Virus record (IMG/VR): IMGVR_UViG_3300047189_000043
Span: 1-34,853 of that record
DNA: 34,853 nt
Strand: one strand, 5' to 3'
DNA from: a virus
The notes below the pieces were generated by a model that did no database searches, was not told the DNA's origin, and worked only from the letters and a program-made list of their open reading frames with translations. Position 1 is the stretch's first letter. Each line of letters begins with the position of its first letter. This document shows positions 17,112 through 23,946 of this stretch, piece by piece. A program made the translations under genes and the position numbers.

Positions 17112-17619
17112 TAATAGTAGTAAATACACTCAATTAGCTACTGAGGTAGAGGAGTTGGAACTCAAGGAACTACTTGGTATAGCTTTATTGCAGGATTTAC
17201 AAGCTAATCCGGCAACAACTTATAATGCAAAATTGTTAAATGGTGATTCTTTTACTAATTTTTTAGGGCAATCAGTAACTCATAAGGGCTTACGCTATGT
17301 AATAGCATATTTAAATTATGCAAAATATATTGGTGAAAGCTGGGTAAATGATACTTACACAGGTATGGTTAGCAAAAAAAGAGAAGAATCTGACCTACTA
17401 AGCGAAGGAAGTATAAGGAGGTTGCAAGACCAGGCGCGTAAACAGGCGCTAACGGAATGGGAAGTTATAAAAGACTATTTGAATTGTAGTTCAATAAATT
17501 TCCCGAAATGGCTTTGTGGAAATTCTAAAATTCCATTTACGCCGAAATTTATACCAGTACAAAAAACAGGACATCGAAAAGAAATTTTTCATTTTCCCGT
17601 GCCAAGAACTAATACATAA
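17056..17619 (+). CDS. Head-tail connector-like protein (DUF6712-like)
   Basis: 187 aa, overlapping the portal by 56 nt; no other in-frame ATG occurs near the start. Residues ~80-150 carry a pattern I associate with DUF6712-type connectors of Bacteroidota phages: LRYVIAYLNYAKYI, VNDTYTGMVSKK, then helices RLQDQARKQALTEWEVIKDYL. A connector below the portal fits this. The C-terminal ~35 residues are Pro/His-rich. The family assignment is from memory of motif order. Confidence 0.6.
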   Translation: MALILIWSQQIAIKKISANNSSKYTQLATEVEELELKELLGIALLQDLQANPATTYNAKLLNGDSFTNFLGQSVTHKGLRYVIAYLNYAKYIGESWVNDTYTGMVSKKREESDLLSEGSIRRLQDQARKQALTEWEVIKDYLNCSSINFPKWLCGNSKIPFTPKFIPVQKTGHRKEIFHFPVPRTNT

Positions 17620-17963
17620 TGGCAGAACTTTTTAACCAAACGCTTAAAGCGATTTATGCAGCAACGGATCACGCGGCTGTTGGTGTACCTGGACAGTCAG
17701 GGTGTGATAATATTTTAATGAGTAATTATGAGGCTCAGATCGTAGCAAGTCAAGTGCGTTGTAACGGTGCTGTGGCAGTAACCGAAGGCGAACATACTAT
17801 AACTTTCTCTTCGACTTTAGGAACTGCTGATATAACTGTAAATATTATTGATTATCAACAATTAGGAGTTTTTTTAGTGAGTTGGACAGCGACTGGATTT
17901 ACTTATAATTGTCTGGCTGTAGGTGGCGGAAATATTGGTTATTTTGCATGTAAAAATATATAA
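17619..17963 (+). CDS. Small virion-type protein, 114 aa
   Basis: ATG 17619 overlaps the previous stop by one base. A short N-terminal helix is followed by a beta-rich Gly/Thr domain (EGEHTITFSSTLGTADITVN) and a hydrophobic end (GGGNIGYFACKN). Candidate head decoration or fibre-associated protein; not recognised. Confidence 0.5.
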   Translation: MAELFNQTLKAIYAATDHAAVGVPGQSGCDNILMSNYEAQIVASQVRCNGAVAVTEGEHTITFSSTLGTADITVNIIDYQQLGVFLVSWTATGFTYNCLAVGGGNIGYFACKNI

Positions 17964-17964
17964 C

Positions 17965-20046
17965 ATGAAAAAGATATTAACAATTTTATTAACAATAATT
18001 ACAATAACAGTTTCGGGGCAAGTTGTATATTTTCAAAATGGTAATTTATATTATTATAAAACAGGCACTTGGACTAAATTAGACACAACTGTCGCGAGAT
18101 TAGTTGGAATAAATCTAACACAGTTAAAATCAGACACAACATTATATGATGCAACAAAAAAACAATTAATTGACAGTGTACTTGCATTACATTCTAGAAC
18201 TGCCTTAGTTCAGAATATTAAACATCAAGACACAGCAAGATGGGCGGCAAATGGCGATAGTTCAAAATTAAAATCAATCTATCAAGCTCATCTCGATACC
18301 TTAAGATTACCTAAACTCGCAGCAAGGGATACAACTGGTACTATTCCAAAGGTTGTCACTAATTTAGGATTGCGGACAGGGATACCAGGGGGGAAAAAAA
18401 TAGTCGGGGGGACAGGTGTTAATGATTCTGTAACTATCATAGGTACATCAGGCAACGGTACCTTAACAAAACCGGCGGTAACGATTCACGGCGGAAATAA
18501 TGGCGCAACGCCAATTGCAACATTTTTAAATAATGGGAATGTTGGGATAGGAATTGTTTCTCCAAGCTGTAAATTTGCAGTTGGTTCAGATTTAGGGACA
18601 ATTGCAATTCCTACATTAGTTTCAATATCTAATACAACAGGCAATTCAGGTTTTATTGTTGGACAATCTGCAACTAATTGCCTTGTATCAAAATGGATAT
18701 ATAATTCTATACCATCATCCTCCTATGGCATTTTTAATACAGCTTCTTATTCTAATGATTTAAGATTTGATGCAAAAAATATATTATTTCAAACATCTAC
18801 CTCTGGTAATATTGGAATTGGTACATTAACTCCAACTTATAAACTATCATTTTCAGGCGACTCTTATCAAATTATTTGGATGGAAAATAATACTACGAGT
18901 AATACTGCTGGAAAATATTTACATATACAAGCAGGTGGATGCACTTCTGATGCAACTGATAAAGATGGTGGTGAATTAAGAAATTCATCAGGCATAGCAC
19001 GAGGTACCGGTAGTTCGTTTTTATCTTTTTATACGGCCACTCCAGGTGCAACTGGCAACGGATTAAGAACGCCTACTGAAAAAGTGAGGTTGTCAGGTTC
19101 TGGATGCCTAAGTATTGGTACTACAACAAATTATAAATACGGACTTTATTTGAACAGAACATTTGCTGCCAATAAAGATTCAATACCAATAACCACCGGA
19201 AAAACATGGGGATTGGTTCCGGATACGACAACAGGGCAGATTAAAAGGCAATTAATTTCGTCTACTGCATATACAGCATCAAATGGAATAACTTTAAATA
19301 GTTTAAATTTTGAACTTGGCGGATCACTAACAAAATCAACAAATATTTTTATAGGTAGTAATCATTTTGGTCTTTTTGATGTATGGGGAGGGTTCGTTTT
19401 GAATAAAGGAAATTTTAGATTATATACATCTGATTTAAATGAAGAGAGGCAAACAGAAATAAATGGAGACACTTTAGCTATAACCTTTAGCGGTAAAGCT
19501 ATTATTAATACTGCTGAAGCAAAATTTGATAGTTTAGGTTTTAAATATATTAATAATCTTTCAGCAAAAAATGCTTCTAATCCTAGATGGATGCCTGATA
19601 AAAATTACGTCGATTCAATGGCAAATCATACTACAAAAGATGTGTATAGTGACATGCCTGGCTGGGATATGATAATATCGTCTACATATGATTCAATTAT
19701 AAGGACAAACACAAAACAATGGATTATAACTTTGGTAGATAGCGGCATTTATCAAATAAATTATTCAGGGTATAGTAATTGTGTTGATGCTACATGGGTT
19801 AATTATGCAGAAACTGACGTTTATATATCATCCTCATTTAATGGTACTTTGCTACAAAGTTATTTCGGAATTATGAAACCGGCTATGTCTGGTAATACTC
19901 AACATTTAGGTACTGTTTCAGGTTCTTTTCTTTATAATAATAGAAAAAATGATATATTATCTTGGCATATACACTCATCGGATATTCCGTCAACTGGAGT
20001 TGAATATTTTTTGCCCCTATCATTTTATGCAGTAAAAATTAAATAA
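17965..20046 (+). CDS. Exported tail-fibre-like protein with GIGT repeats
   Basis: I use ATG 17965, giving 693 aa. The start two nucleotides after the previous stop begins a clear signal peptide (MKKILTILLTIITITVSGQ); the longer GTG start at 17923 would bury it. Repeated units of the type GNVGIG..SPSCKFAV and GNIGIGTLTPTYKLSF occur at about residues 190-310, with a further GCLSIGTTTNYKYGL near 400. They are typical of fibre-like and S74-associated proteins in Bacteroidota. No C-terminal S74 protease is seen. Probable receptor-binding or adhesin role. Confidence 0.7.
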   Translation: MKKILTILLTIITITVSGQVVYFQNGNLYYYKTGTWTKLDTTVARLVGINLTQLKSDTTLYDATKKQLIDSVLALHSRTALVQNIKHQDTARWAANGDSSKLKSIYQAHLDTLRLPKLAARDTTGTIPKVVTNLGLRTGIPGGKKIVGGTGVNDSVTIIGTSGNGTLTKPAVTIHGGNNGATPIATFLNNGNVGIGIVSPSCKFAVGSDLGTIAIPTLVSISNTTGNSGFIVGQSATNCLVSKWIYNSIPSSSYGIFNTASYSNDLRFDAKNILFQTSTSGNIGIGTLTPTYKLSFSGDSYQIIWMENNTTSNTAGKYLHIQAGGCTSDATDKDGGELRNSSGIARGTGSSFLSFYTATPGATGNGLRTPTEKVRLSGSGCLSIGTTTNYKYGLYLNRTFAANKDSIPITTGKTWGLVPDTTTGQIKRQLISSTAYTASNGITLNSLNFELGGSLTKSTNIFIGSNHFGLFDVWGGFVLNKGNFRLYTSDLNEERQTEINGDTLAITFSGKAIINTAEAKFDSLGFKYINNLSAKNASNPRWMPDKNYVDSMANHTTKDVYSDMPGWDMIISSTYDSIIRTNTKQWIITLVDSGIYQINYSGYSNCVDATWVNYAETDVYISSSFNGTLLQSYFGIMKPAMSGNTQHLGTVSGSFLYNNRKNDILSWHIHSSDIPSTGVEYFLPLSFYAVKIK

Positions 20047-20055
20047 ATAAATACA

Positions 20056-20478
20056 ATGAAAAAATTAATATTAATATTTACTTTATTGGCATTACTCCTC
20101 AACAGTAATGCTCAGTTAAAACCTTTAAAAGGTTATTACGCAAAAATAACTAAGGATAGTTTAATAACTCCATCTACGGTATTATATACAAATTTTTGGG
20201 TCGAAATTGATTCAATACAACAAGTCAATAATGTCCGTATAGGATGGGACCAGGTTATAACTTATACTACGATTTCCTTTAAAATTTACAAGGGATACTA
20301 TTATTATCGAAATTGGTTTTCGAATATCTATTACCCTGTCAGTTCTTTTTCGATCCAAAATATTGATATAATTGATGGATGGTACCTTGAAACATGGATG
20401 CCTGCGGTTTTAAAAACTAATTTGGCAACCATATTTCAAGTGGCAGAAAGTGCAGTAACAATATATTCGTATTATTAA
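20056..20478 (+). CDS. Exported aromatic-rich protein, 140 aa
   Basis: Signal peptide MKKLILIFTLLALLLNSNAQ, with cleavage after NAQ. The mature part is beta-rich with many Tyr/Trp (YKGYYYYRNWFSNIYYP) and ends YSYY. It follows the fibre-like gene with a 9-nt gap and is probably its partner. No catalytic motif is visible. Confidence 0.6.
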   Translation: MKKLILIFTLLALLLNSNAQLKPLKGYYAKITKDSLITPSTVLYTNFWVEIDSIQQVNNVRIGWDQVITYTTISFKIYKGYYYYRNWFSNIYYPVSSFSIQNIDIIDGWYLETWMPAVLKTNLATIFQVAESAVTIYSYY

Positions 20479-20494
20479 TTTAAAATTAAAAGTC

Positions 20495-20728
20495 ATGAAA
20501 AATTTAAAAGACAAAGTAACAAATATTTGTGCATGGATTACAGGGGTTGGCGGAGTAATAATAGGTGCTCATCTTTCTGGCCAAATAATGTTACCAACAT
20601 GGGCAGTTTCAATTTTAGGTACCTTGATTGGAATAGCTGTTGTGGCTACTCAAATTTTAACAGGAAAGGCTCCAGATGGCACAACTAAAACTCCTGAGCA
20701 AATTATTCAGCAAAACACGAAAGGGTAA
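20495..20728 (+). CDS. Holin-like membrane protein, 77 aa
   Basis: Two hydrophobic segments (~12-30 and ~34-55) are joined by a short turn (SGQIMLPTW), with a polar C-terminus. Size and topology match class II phage holins, which permeabilise the membrane for the endolysin. An M15 endolysin is encoded 1.3 kb downstream in the same operon. Confidence 0.55.
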   Translation: MKNLKDKVTNICAWITGVGGVIIGAHLSGQIMLPTWAVSILGTLIGIAVVATQILTGKAPDGTTKTPEQIIQQNTKG

Positions 20729-20732
20729 AACT

Positions 20733-20858
20733 ATGAAAACAAAAAGATGTCCAGAACCGACACCACCAGCTCCTCCAGGGGGATCTCCAGGGGGAGGATA
20801 TTATAGAGTGCCTCCTCCTGTGGATGATGATGATCCACCTCAACCTTATTATTATTAA
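20733..20858 (+). CDS. Pro/Gly/Tyr-rich micro-protein, 41 aa
   Basis: From ATG 20733, four nucleotides after the previous stop. The product is a low-complexity peptide: a basic start (MKTKRC), then Pro-rich PTPPAPPGGSPGGGYY, an acidic DDDD patch and a PPQPYYY end. The next ATG is three nucleotides after the stop, so it sits inside the lysis block without gaps. There is no known family. Confidence 0.5.
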   Translation: MKTKRCPEPTPPAPPGGSPGGGYYRVPPPVDDDDPPQPYYY

Positions 20859-20861
20859 ATT

Positions 20862-21311
20862 ATGAAAAATCAATTAGTTATATTAGGGTTGATCGCAGTA
20901 ACACTATATGTTACATGGATGTTCTGTGGGGATAAAAAAGTGCCATTTTGGCGAACTTGGAGGTACCTGGTTGAATGGGGTTTTTTCACCGGCGTATTTG
21001 TAATATGTGCAATTAATTTTGATACATTTTGGCAACTATTAGGGTATTTAGTTTGTGGCTGGTTTGGATTGATAATGATTATTTTTCATATTGTTATGAT
21101 AAATAAAACTCCAAAACAATTTTCTGAATATCTTAATCATAAACACAACTTAGGCATGTTGTTCGGAATAGGGGTTCTTATTTCGTTAATAATAACTTTT
21201 GTAATAGGTAATTGGCAAAAAATTAAAAAAAGTAAAATATGGCTAAAAGTGTATGGAACGCTATTATCGGTTATGTTGTTGGCGCATGTATTTGTGCAAT
21301 ATTTACGATAG
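20862..21311 (+). CDS. Multi-pass membrane protein, 149 aa
   Basis: Four hydrophobic segments (about 5-21, 40-55, 58-78, 96-115) and a further hydrophobic C-terminus (~132-147). No catalytic motif. Lies in the lysis block. Its last 73 nt overlap the next gene in another frame. Possible holin/antiholin or accessory lysis factor. Confidence 0.55.
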   Translation: MKNQLVILGLIAVTLYVTWMFCGDKKVPFWRTWRYLVEWGFFTGVFVICAINFDTFWQLLGYLVCGWFGLIMIIFHIVMINKTPKQFSEYLNHKHNLGMLFGIGVLISLIITFVIGNWQKIKKSKIWLKVYGTLLSVMLLAHVFVQYLR

Positions 21312-21634
21312 GTATATTTAATATAGGTTTAAAGGAGCAAATAGCGATTTTAATAGCTATCTTTGGGTGGTCTGGAGGTCTGACGATATGGTACGTTAAT
21401 TTTGTCAATGGGAATAAAAAAGAAGATTACAAAATATTGCGTGATGAGATTATTAACAATAAAAAAGAATTTCTAAAAGCTTTAGAATATAAGGCTGATA
21501 TAAAAGACATTACTCAGATCAATTGTATTTTACAAGAATTAAAAGAATACTATAAAGATCAATTGAAAAATCAAAACGAAATGAATAAAATTATTACTCA
21601 GATATACAAGGAAATGCCTAAATTAAAAGAATAA
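21239..21634 (+). CDS. Membrane-anchored coiled-coil protein, 131 aa
   Basis: ATG 21239. Two N-terminal membrane segments (~8-28 and ~35-55) are followed by a Lys/Glu coiled coil (~62-130). The start lies 73 nt within the upstream membrane gene. Topology suggests a cytoplasmic or periplasmic coiled coil next to the lysis genes; an i-spanin-like or holin-partner role is possible but not shown. Confidence 0.55.
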   Translation: MAKSVWNAIIGYVVGACICAIFTIGIFNIGLKEQIAILIAIFGWSGGLTIWYVNFVNGNKKEDYKILRDEIINNKKEFLKALEYKADIKDITQINCILQELKEYYKDQLKNQNEMNKIITQIYKEMPKLKE

Positions 21635-21646
21635 AATTAATCATGA

Positions 21647-22063
21647 ATGAACGATACTGTTTCCATTAAAAAACATTTAAATATACTCATTAAAAAAAAT
21701 GATAAGGCTATCCGGGAATTGTTTAAATTGCATGAAAAGTACTCTAATGAAGCTTTAAATATTTTTAAAGACACAAATAACATACATCTTGAACATTTAA
21801 ACAATACTTACACAGTAACTAAAAGAATAATAGATGATATTGCATCAAGAACGGTAGGTATCGTAACTTTTGAAGGTTTTAGAGATATGACTAATAAACG
21901 ACTTAGCGACCTGGAAGCAATACATCTAAAGCAAGAGGGAGAGACAAAAATAACAGATAAGCATGTTGAAAATACGGGGAAATGGATTTATTTTGTAATT
22001 GCAATGGTAGCGGCATTTTTAAGCTCACTTGGAACAGCATTATTTGTACATTTTATTAAATAA
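21647..22063 (+). CDS. Coiled-coil protein with C-terminal membrane anchor (XhlA-like)
   Basis: 138 aa. Residues 1-100 are helical/charged. Residues ~114-136 (WIYFVIAMVAAFLSSLGTALFV) form a single membrane segment close to the C-terminus. This layout resembles XhlA/haemolysin-like lysis accessory proteins. It sits directly upstream of the endolysin (3-nt gap). Confidence 0.55.
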   Translation: MNDTVSIKKHLNILIKKNDKAIRELFKLHEKYSNEALNIFKDTNNIHLEHLNNTYTVTKRIIDDIASRTVGIVTFEGFRDMTNKRLSDLEAIHLKQEGETKITDKHVENTGKWIYFVIAMVAAFLSSLGTALFVHFIK

Positions 22064-22066
22064 ACT

Positions 22067-22468
22067 ATGGATTTATCGACAATTAGCATACACATATTAG
22101 ATACCTGCGATAAAAGGCTTAAGCATTTGGCTTTAGAAGCTATAAAAGAAAGTCCCTACCAATTTATTATTACTTGTGGGTACCGAACAGAAAAAGAGCA
22201 ACAAAAATTATACGCCCAGGGGCGAACCTTACCGGGTAAGATAGTTACAAGAATAGATGGAGTTATTCAAAAATCAATGCATAATTTTTGGCCTGCCAGA
22301 GCTTTTGATATTGCCGTTATGATTGATAATAAAATTACTTGGGATACTCAATTTTATAAAATAGTTGCTGAACATATCAAAAAGGTTGCAGATAAATTAG
22401 GTATTAAAATTAATTGGGGAGGCGATTGGAGTGAATTTAAAGATTATCCACATTTCGAAATTTTGTAG
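22067..22468 (+). CDS. Endolysin, M15 family peptidase
   Basis: 133 aa. Zinc-binding residues are visible: SMHNFWPARAFD (Ser70, His72, Asp81) and PHFEI (His129, with Glu131), with GYRT at 38-41 as in VanY/L-Ala-D-Glu peptidases. Such enzymes cut peptidoglycan stem peptides. There is no signal peptide, so release would need a holin, consistent with the upstream membrane genes. It ends in TAG and is followed by a terminator. Confidence 0.85.
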   Translation: MDLSTISIHILDTCDKRLKHLALEAIKESPYQFIITCGYRTEKEQQKLYAQGRTLPGKIVTRIDGVIQKSMHNFWPARAFDIAVMIDNKITWDTQFYKIVAEHIKKVADKLGIKINWGGDWSEFKDYPHFEIL

Positions 22469-22534
22469 TTTTTTCATAATGATAGATTTAGTTGGTTAGT
22501 TGGAACCGGTTGTCGCGAGATAACCGGTTTTTTT
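22469..22534 (+). terminator. Terminator element T1 with conserved upstream box
   Basis: AACCGGTT (22504-22511) pairs with AACCGGTT (22522-22529) around TGTCGCGAGA-type loop sequence, followed by a T-run to 22534. Upstream, TGATAG and GTTGGTTAGT (22491-22500) recur at the same distance from the stop codon in the element at 30941-31010. Confidence 0.8.
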
Positions 22535-22563
22535 GCTTTAATCAAAAAGTATATTTATATTTG
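22532..22563 (+). promoter_or_regulatory. Strong promoter of the early/accessory block
   Basis: TTTG (22532-22535), 20 nt, TATATTTG (22556-22563): a full match to the Bacteroidota consensus. The -33 box falls within the terminator T-run. The -7 box overlaps the operator-like TTGTGCAACA (22561-22570). The start ATG 22584 of the regulator gene follows about 15 nt after the expected start point. Confidence 0.8.
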
Positions 22564-22583
22564 TGCAACAAAAACTAAAAAAA

Positions 22584-22760
22584 ATGAAAAAACAAAAACA
22601 TGCGGGTGGCAGGCCGAAAATTAACCTAGATGACCAGTTAACTATAAGGTGTGTGATTAAATTCTCAAAAAATCAGGCTAAAAAGATGGGCAGCCCCGAC
22701 CAAGCGCGGCGAAAAATAAGAATATGTGCGAATAATTTTATTAAGTCTGAATGTCAATAG
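22584..22760 (+). CDS. Small DNA-binding protein, likely autoregulator, 58 aa
   Basis: ATG 22584 is chosen because the in-frame GTG at 22563 is inside the -7 box. The product is basic. It starts MKKQKHAGGRPKINLDDQ, then TIRCVIKFSKNQAKKM, like the N-terminus of ribbon-helix-helix proteins of MobC or small-repressor type, where a strand precedes two helices. It is first behind a strong promoter, with TTGTSCAACA repeats overlapping that promoter and downstream. Repression of its own operon is inferred. Confidence 0.6.
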   Translation: MKKQKHAGGRPKINLDDQLTIRCVIKFSKNQAKKMGSPDQARRKIRICANNFIKSECQ

Positions 22761-22770
22761 GTTATAAAAA

Positions 22771-22832
22771 ATGTTATATAACATATAAAAATATGTTGTC
22801 CAACATATAAGATAATTAGTTATTGTGCAACA
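22771..22832. promoter_or_regulatory. Operator-like inverted repeats
   Basis: Three sites lie in 62 nt. ATGTTATATAACAT (22771-22784) is a perfect palindrome. ATATGTTGTCCAACATAT (22791-22808) has 8-bp arms around TC. TTGTGCAACA (22823-22832) is the third. The core TTGTSCAACA of the last two also occurs at 22561-22570 over the upstream promoter. The array stands just before the next transcription signals. Confidence 0.6.
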
Positions 22833-22839
22833 TAAACAA

Positions 22840-22847
22840 TATCTTTA
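22840..22847 (+). promoter_or_regulatory. Possible -7 box of a second promoter
   Basis: TATCTTTA differs from TAnnTTTG in the last base only. No clear TTTG is found ~20 nt upstream. The operator-like site at 22823-22832 would lie in the spacer. Weak on its own. Confidence 0.3.
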
Positions 22848-22870
22848 CGTATAATTATACAATATCACAC

Positions 22871-22881
22871 GTTCTTTAACA
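22871..22881 (+). promoter_or_regulatory. boxA-like antitermination element
   Basis: GTTCTTTAACA resembles the rRNA/phage boxA (E. coli rrn TGCTCTTTAACA), the RNA site bound by NusB-NusE. It lies near the 5' end of the transcript that enters a block containing several hairpins. A related GTTCTTTGAAAA occurs at 31015-31026. Function is inferred from sequence match and position. Confidence 0.4.
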
Positions 22882-22929
22882 CTTCAAAAGTTAGGCAAAA
22901 CGACAAGCGGGCCGAACAGGCAGCAAAGC

Positions 22930-22983
22930 AAGGTAAACGGGGGTAATGGGGCCTTACAATTGAGTTCGATTCTCAATACCTTC
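22930..22983 (+). ncRNA. tRNA-like acceptor/T-arm structure in the leader
   Basis: T-arm: TTGAG (22960-22964), loop TTCGATT, CTCAA (22972-22976). It is directly followed by TACCTT (22977-22982), which pairs with AAGGTA (22930-22935), the same stacking as acceptor on T-arm in tRNA. Between them GTAA (22943-22946) and TTAC (22954-22957) close a 7-nt loop TGGGGCC. There is no D-arm and no CCA. Probably a structured leader or a tRNA-derived fragment rather than a functional tRNA. Confidence 0.4.
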
Positions 22984-22987
22984 ACAA

Positions 22988-23001
22988 TCAGAATATTCTG
23001 A
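22988..23001. promoter_or_regulatory. Perfect 14-bp palindrome before the first small gene
   Basis: TCAGAATATTCTGA is self-complementary and lies 19 nt upstream of ATG 23021. It could be a protein-binding site or a small hairpin in the leader. Confidence 0.45.
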
Positions 23002-23020
23002 GATTCAAAAACTTGACAAA

Positions 23021-23311
23021 ATGAAAACAATAATTAACAACGTAGAGCATTTAAAAAATAGAAGTAACGTAACCTTAAATATTTTAGGTTACGGCAATGA
23101 ACATGTTGAAATATGCAATAAAATAACTGCTATTTGCAGAAAATACAACGCACAACAAAACATATATAGCAACACATCACATCTTATTTTTAATAAAAGG
23201 GGTGATGTTATTGGGTTTGCGAATGGTAATTCAGGCGGTACGATTACTTTTCATAGTCATAGTTGCGAACCTCAAAAAGCAGTCGAAGAACTTTTAAACG
23301 CACTAAAATAG
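23021..23311 (+). CDS. Hypothetical small protein, 96 aa
   Basis: ATG is preceded by AAAACTTGACAAA, a motif also found before the genes at 23429, 23751 and 24787. The protein has alternating strands and helices, with ITFHSHSCEP near the end and a C-terminal amphipathic helix. The family is not recognised. It is the first gene behind the boxA-like leader. Confidence 0.6.
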   Translation: MKTIINNVEHLKNRSNVTLNILGYGNEHVEICNKITAICRKYNAQQNIYSNTSHLIFNKRGDVIGFANGNSGGTITFHSHSCEPQKAVEELLNALK

Positions 23312-23428
23312 CCTGCCACTTTCCTGTCAAGTATTTGGCAGGTTTTAACCCCGGTCAATAAATTGGCTGGGGTTTTGGTAGTAGAAGACGGCCCCGACCG
23401 GTTTCGGGTAATTTAAAACTTGATAGTT
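23312..23428 (+). ncRNA. Structured leader A (three stems, start-codon-proximal complement)
   Basis: It spans the whole gap between two genes. Stem 1 is CCTGCCA (23312-23318) with TGGCAGG (23336-23342). Stem 2 is AACCCC (23347-23352) with GGGGTT (23369-23374). Stem 3 is CCCGA (23393-23397) with TCGGG (23404-23408) around loop CCGGTT. CTGTCAAGT (23324-23332), in the stem-1 loop, is complementary to ACTTGATAG (23418-23426) just before ATG 23429, with one G-U pair. Leader B has the same plan with compensatory changes, which supports a selected RNA structure. Confidence 0.65.
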
Positions 23429-23632
23429 ATGAAAACTGACAAATTTAAAGAATCGTTAAAACGATTCGAAAAACAAACCGAAGAAACAAGGCAATCTTGT
23501 CTTTGGCAAATATTTCCGCCAAAATCTAATTTTATGTTGGAATGTTGGCAAATGCAAGATGGAAGTGTTAAAATTTTTCAAATTTTTGATAATGGTCACG
23601 GTTATATGACTTATAATCAAGAATTAGTTTAA
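23429..23632 (+). CDS. Hypothetical small protein, 67 aa
   Basis: ATG 23429 (MKTDKFKESLKRFEKQ) is preferred over an in-frame TTG at 23420, which lies inside the conserved leader motif. An N-terminal charged helix precedes a strand-rich part with Trp and Cys (CLWQIFPPKS, LECWQMQDGS). Flanked on both sides by related structured leaders. Confidence 0.6.
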   Translation: MKTDKFKESLKRFEKQTEETRQSCLWQIFPPKSNFMLECWQMQDGSVKIFQIFDNGHGYMTYNQELV

Positions 23633-23750
23633 CCTGCCAAATTTCCTGTCAAGTTTCTTGGCAGATTGCCCCGGCACTCGAAAGAGGTCGGGGCTTTGGC
23701 AGTAAAAGACGGCGCGTAACCGGTTTTACGTAACTTAAAACTTGACAACC
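23633..23750 (+). ncRNA. Structured leader B (homologous to leader A)
   Basis: Stem 1 is CCTGCCA (23633-23639) with TGGCAG (23659-23664). Stem 2 is GCCCCG (23668-23673) with CGGGGC (23689-23694). Stem 3 is CGTAA (23715-23719) with TTACG (23726-23730) around the same CCGGTT loop. TGTCAAGTTT (23647-23656) is perfectly complementary to AAACTTGACA (23738-23747), three bases before ATG 23751. Stems 2 and 3 differ in sequence from leader A but keep pairing. Confidence 0.65.
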
Positions 23751-23873
23751 ATGAATGAAACAAAAGAAGAAACCTTTTTTAGTTATGACATGCTGTTAAT
23801 GTGGTCATATAAAGGTCAATTGAATCCTGATAAGGTAGATTTTACCGAGTTTGAAATAATGTTACAAAATTGA
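23751..23873 (+). CDS. Small acidic protein, 40 aa
   Basis: ATG 23751 follows leader B. The product, MNETKEETFFSYDMLLMWS onward, is 40 residues, acidic and partly hydrophobic, ending MLQN. A terminator-like hairpin lies 10 nt after the stop. The regulated leader supports it being a real gene. Confidence 0.6.
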   Translation: MNETKEETFFSYDMLLMWSYKGQLNPDKVDFTEFEIMLQN

Positions 23874-23883
23874 TGCCAAGCCA

Positions 23884-23913
23884 GGGCGGACACAAGCCCG
23901 CCCCTCCTTTTTT
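23884..23913 (+). terminator. Terminator-like hairpin
   Basis: GGGCGG (23884-23889) pairs with CCGCCC (23898-23903) around an 8-nt loop, with a T-run at 23908-23913 after CTCC. It may be a partial terminator within the operon. Confidence 0.6.
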
Positions 23914-23946
23914 GGAGCCGTTTAAATCAATTAAAAAATAGAAATA

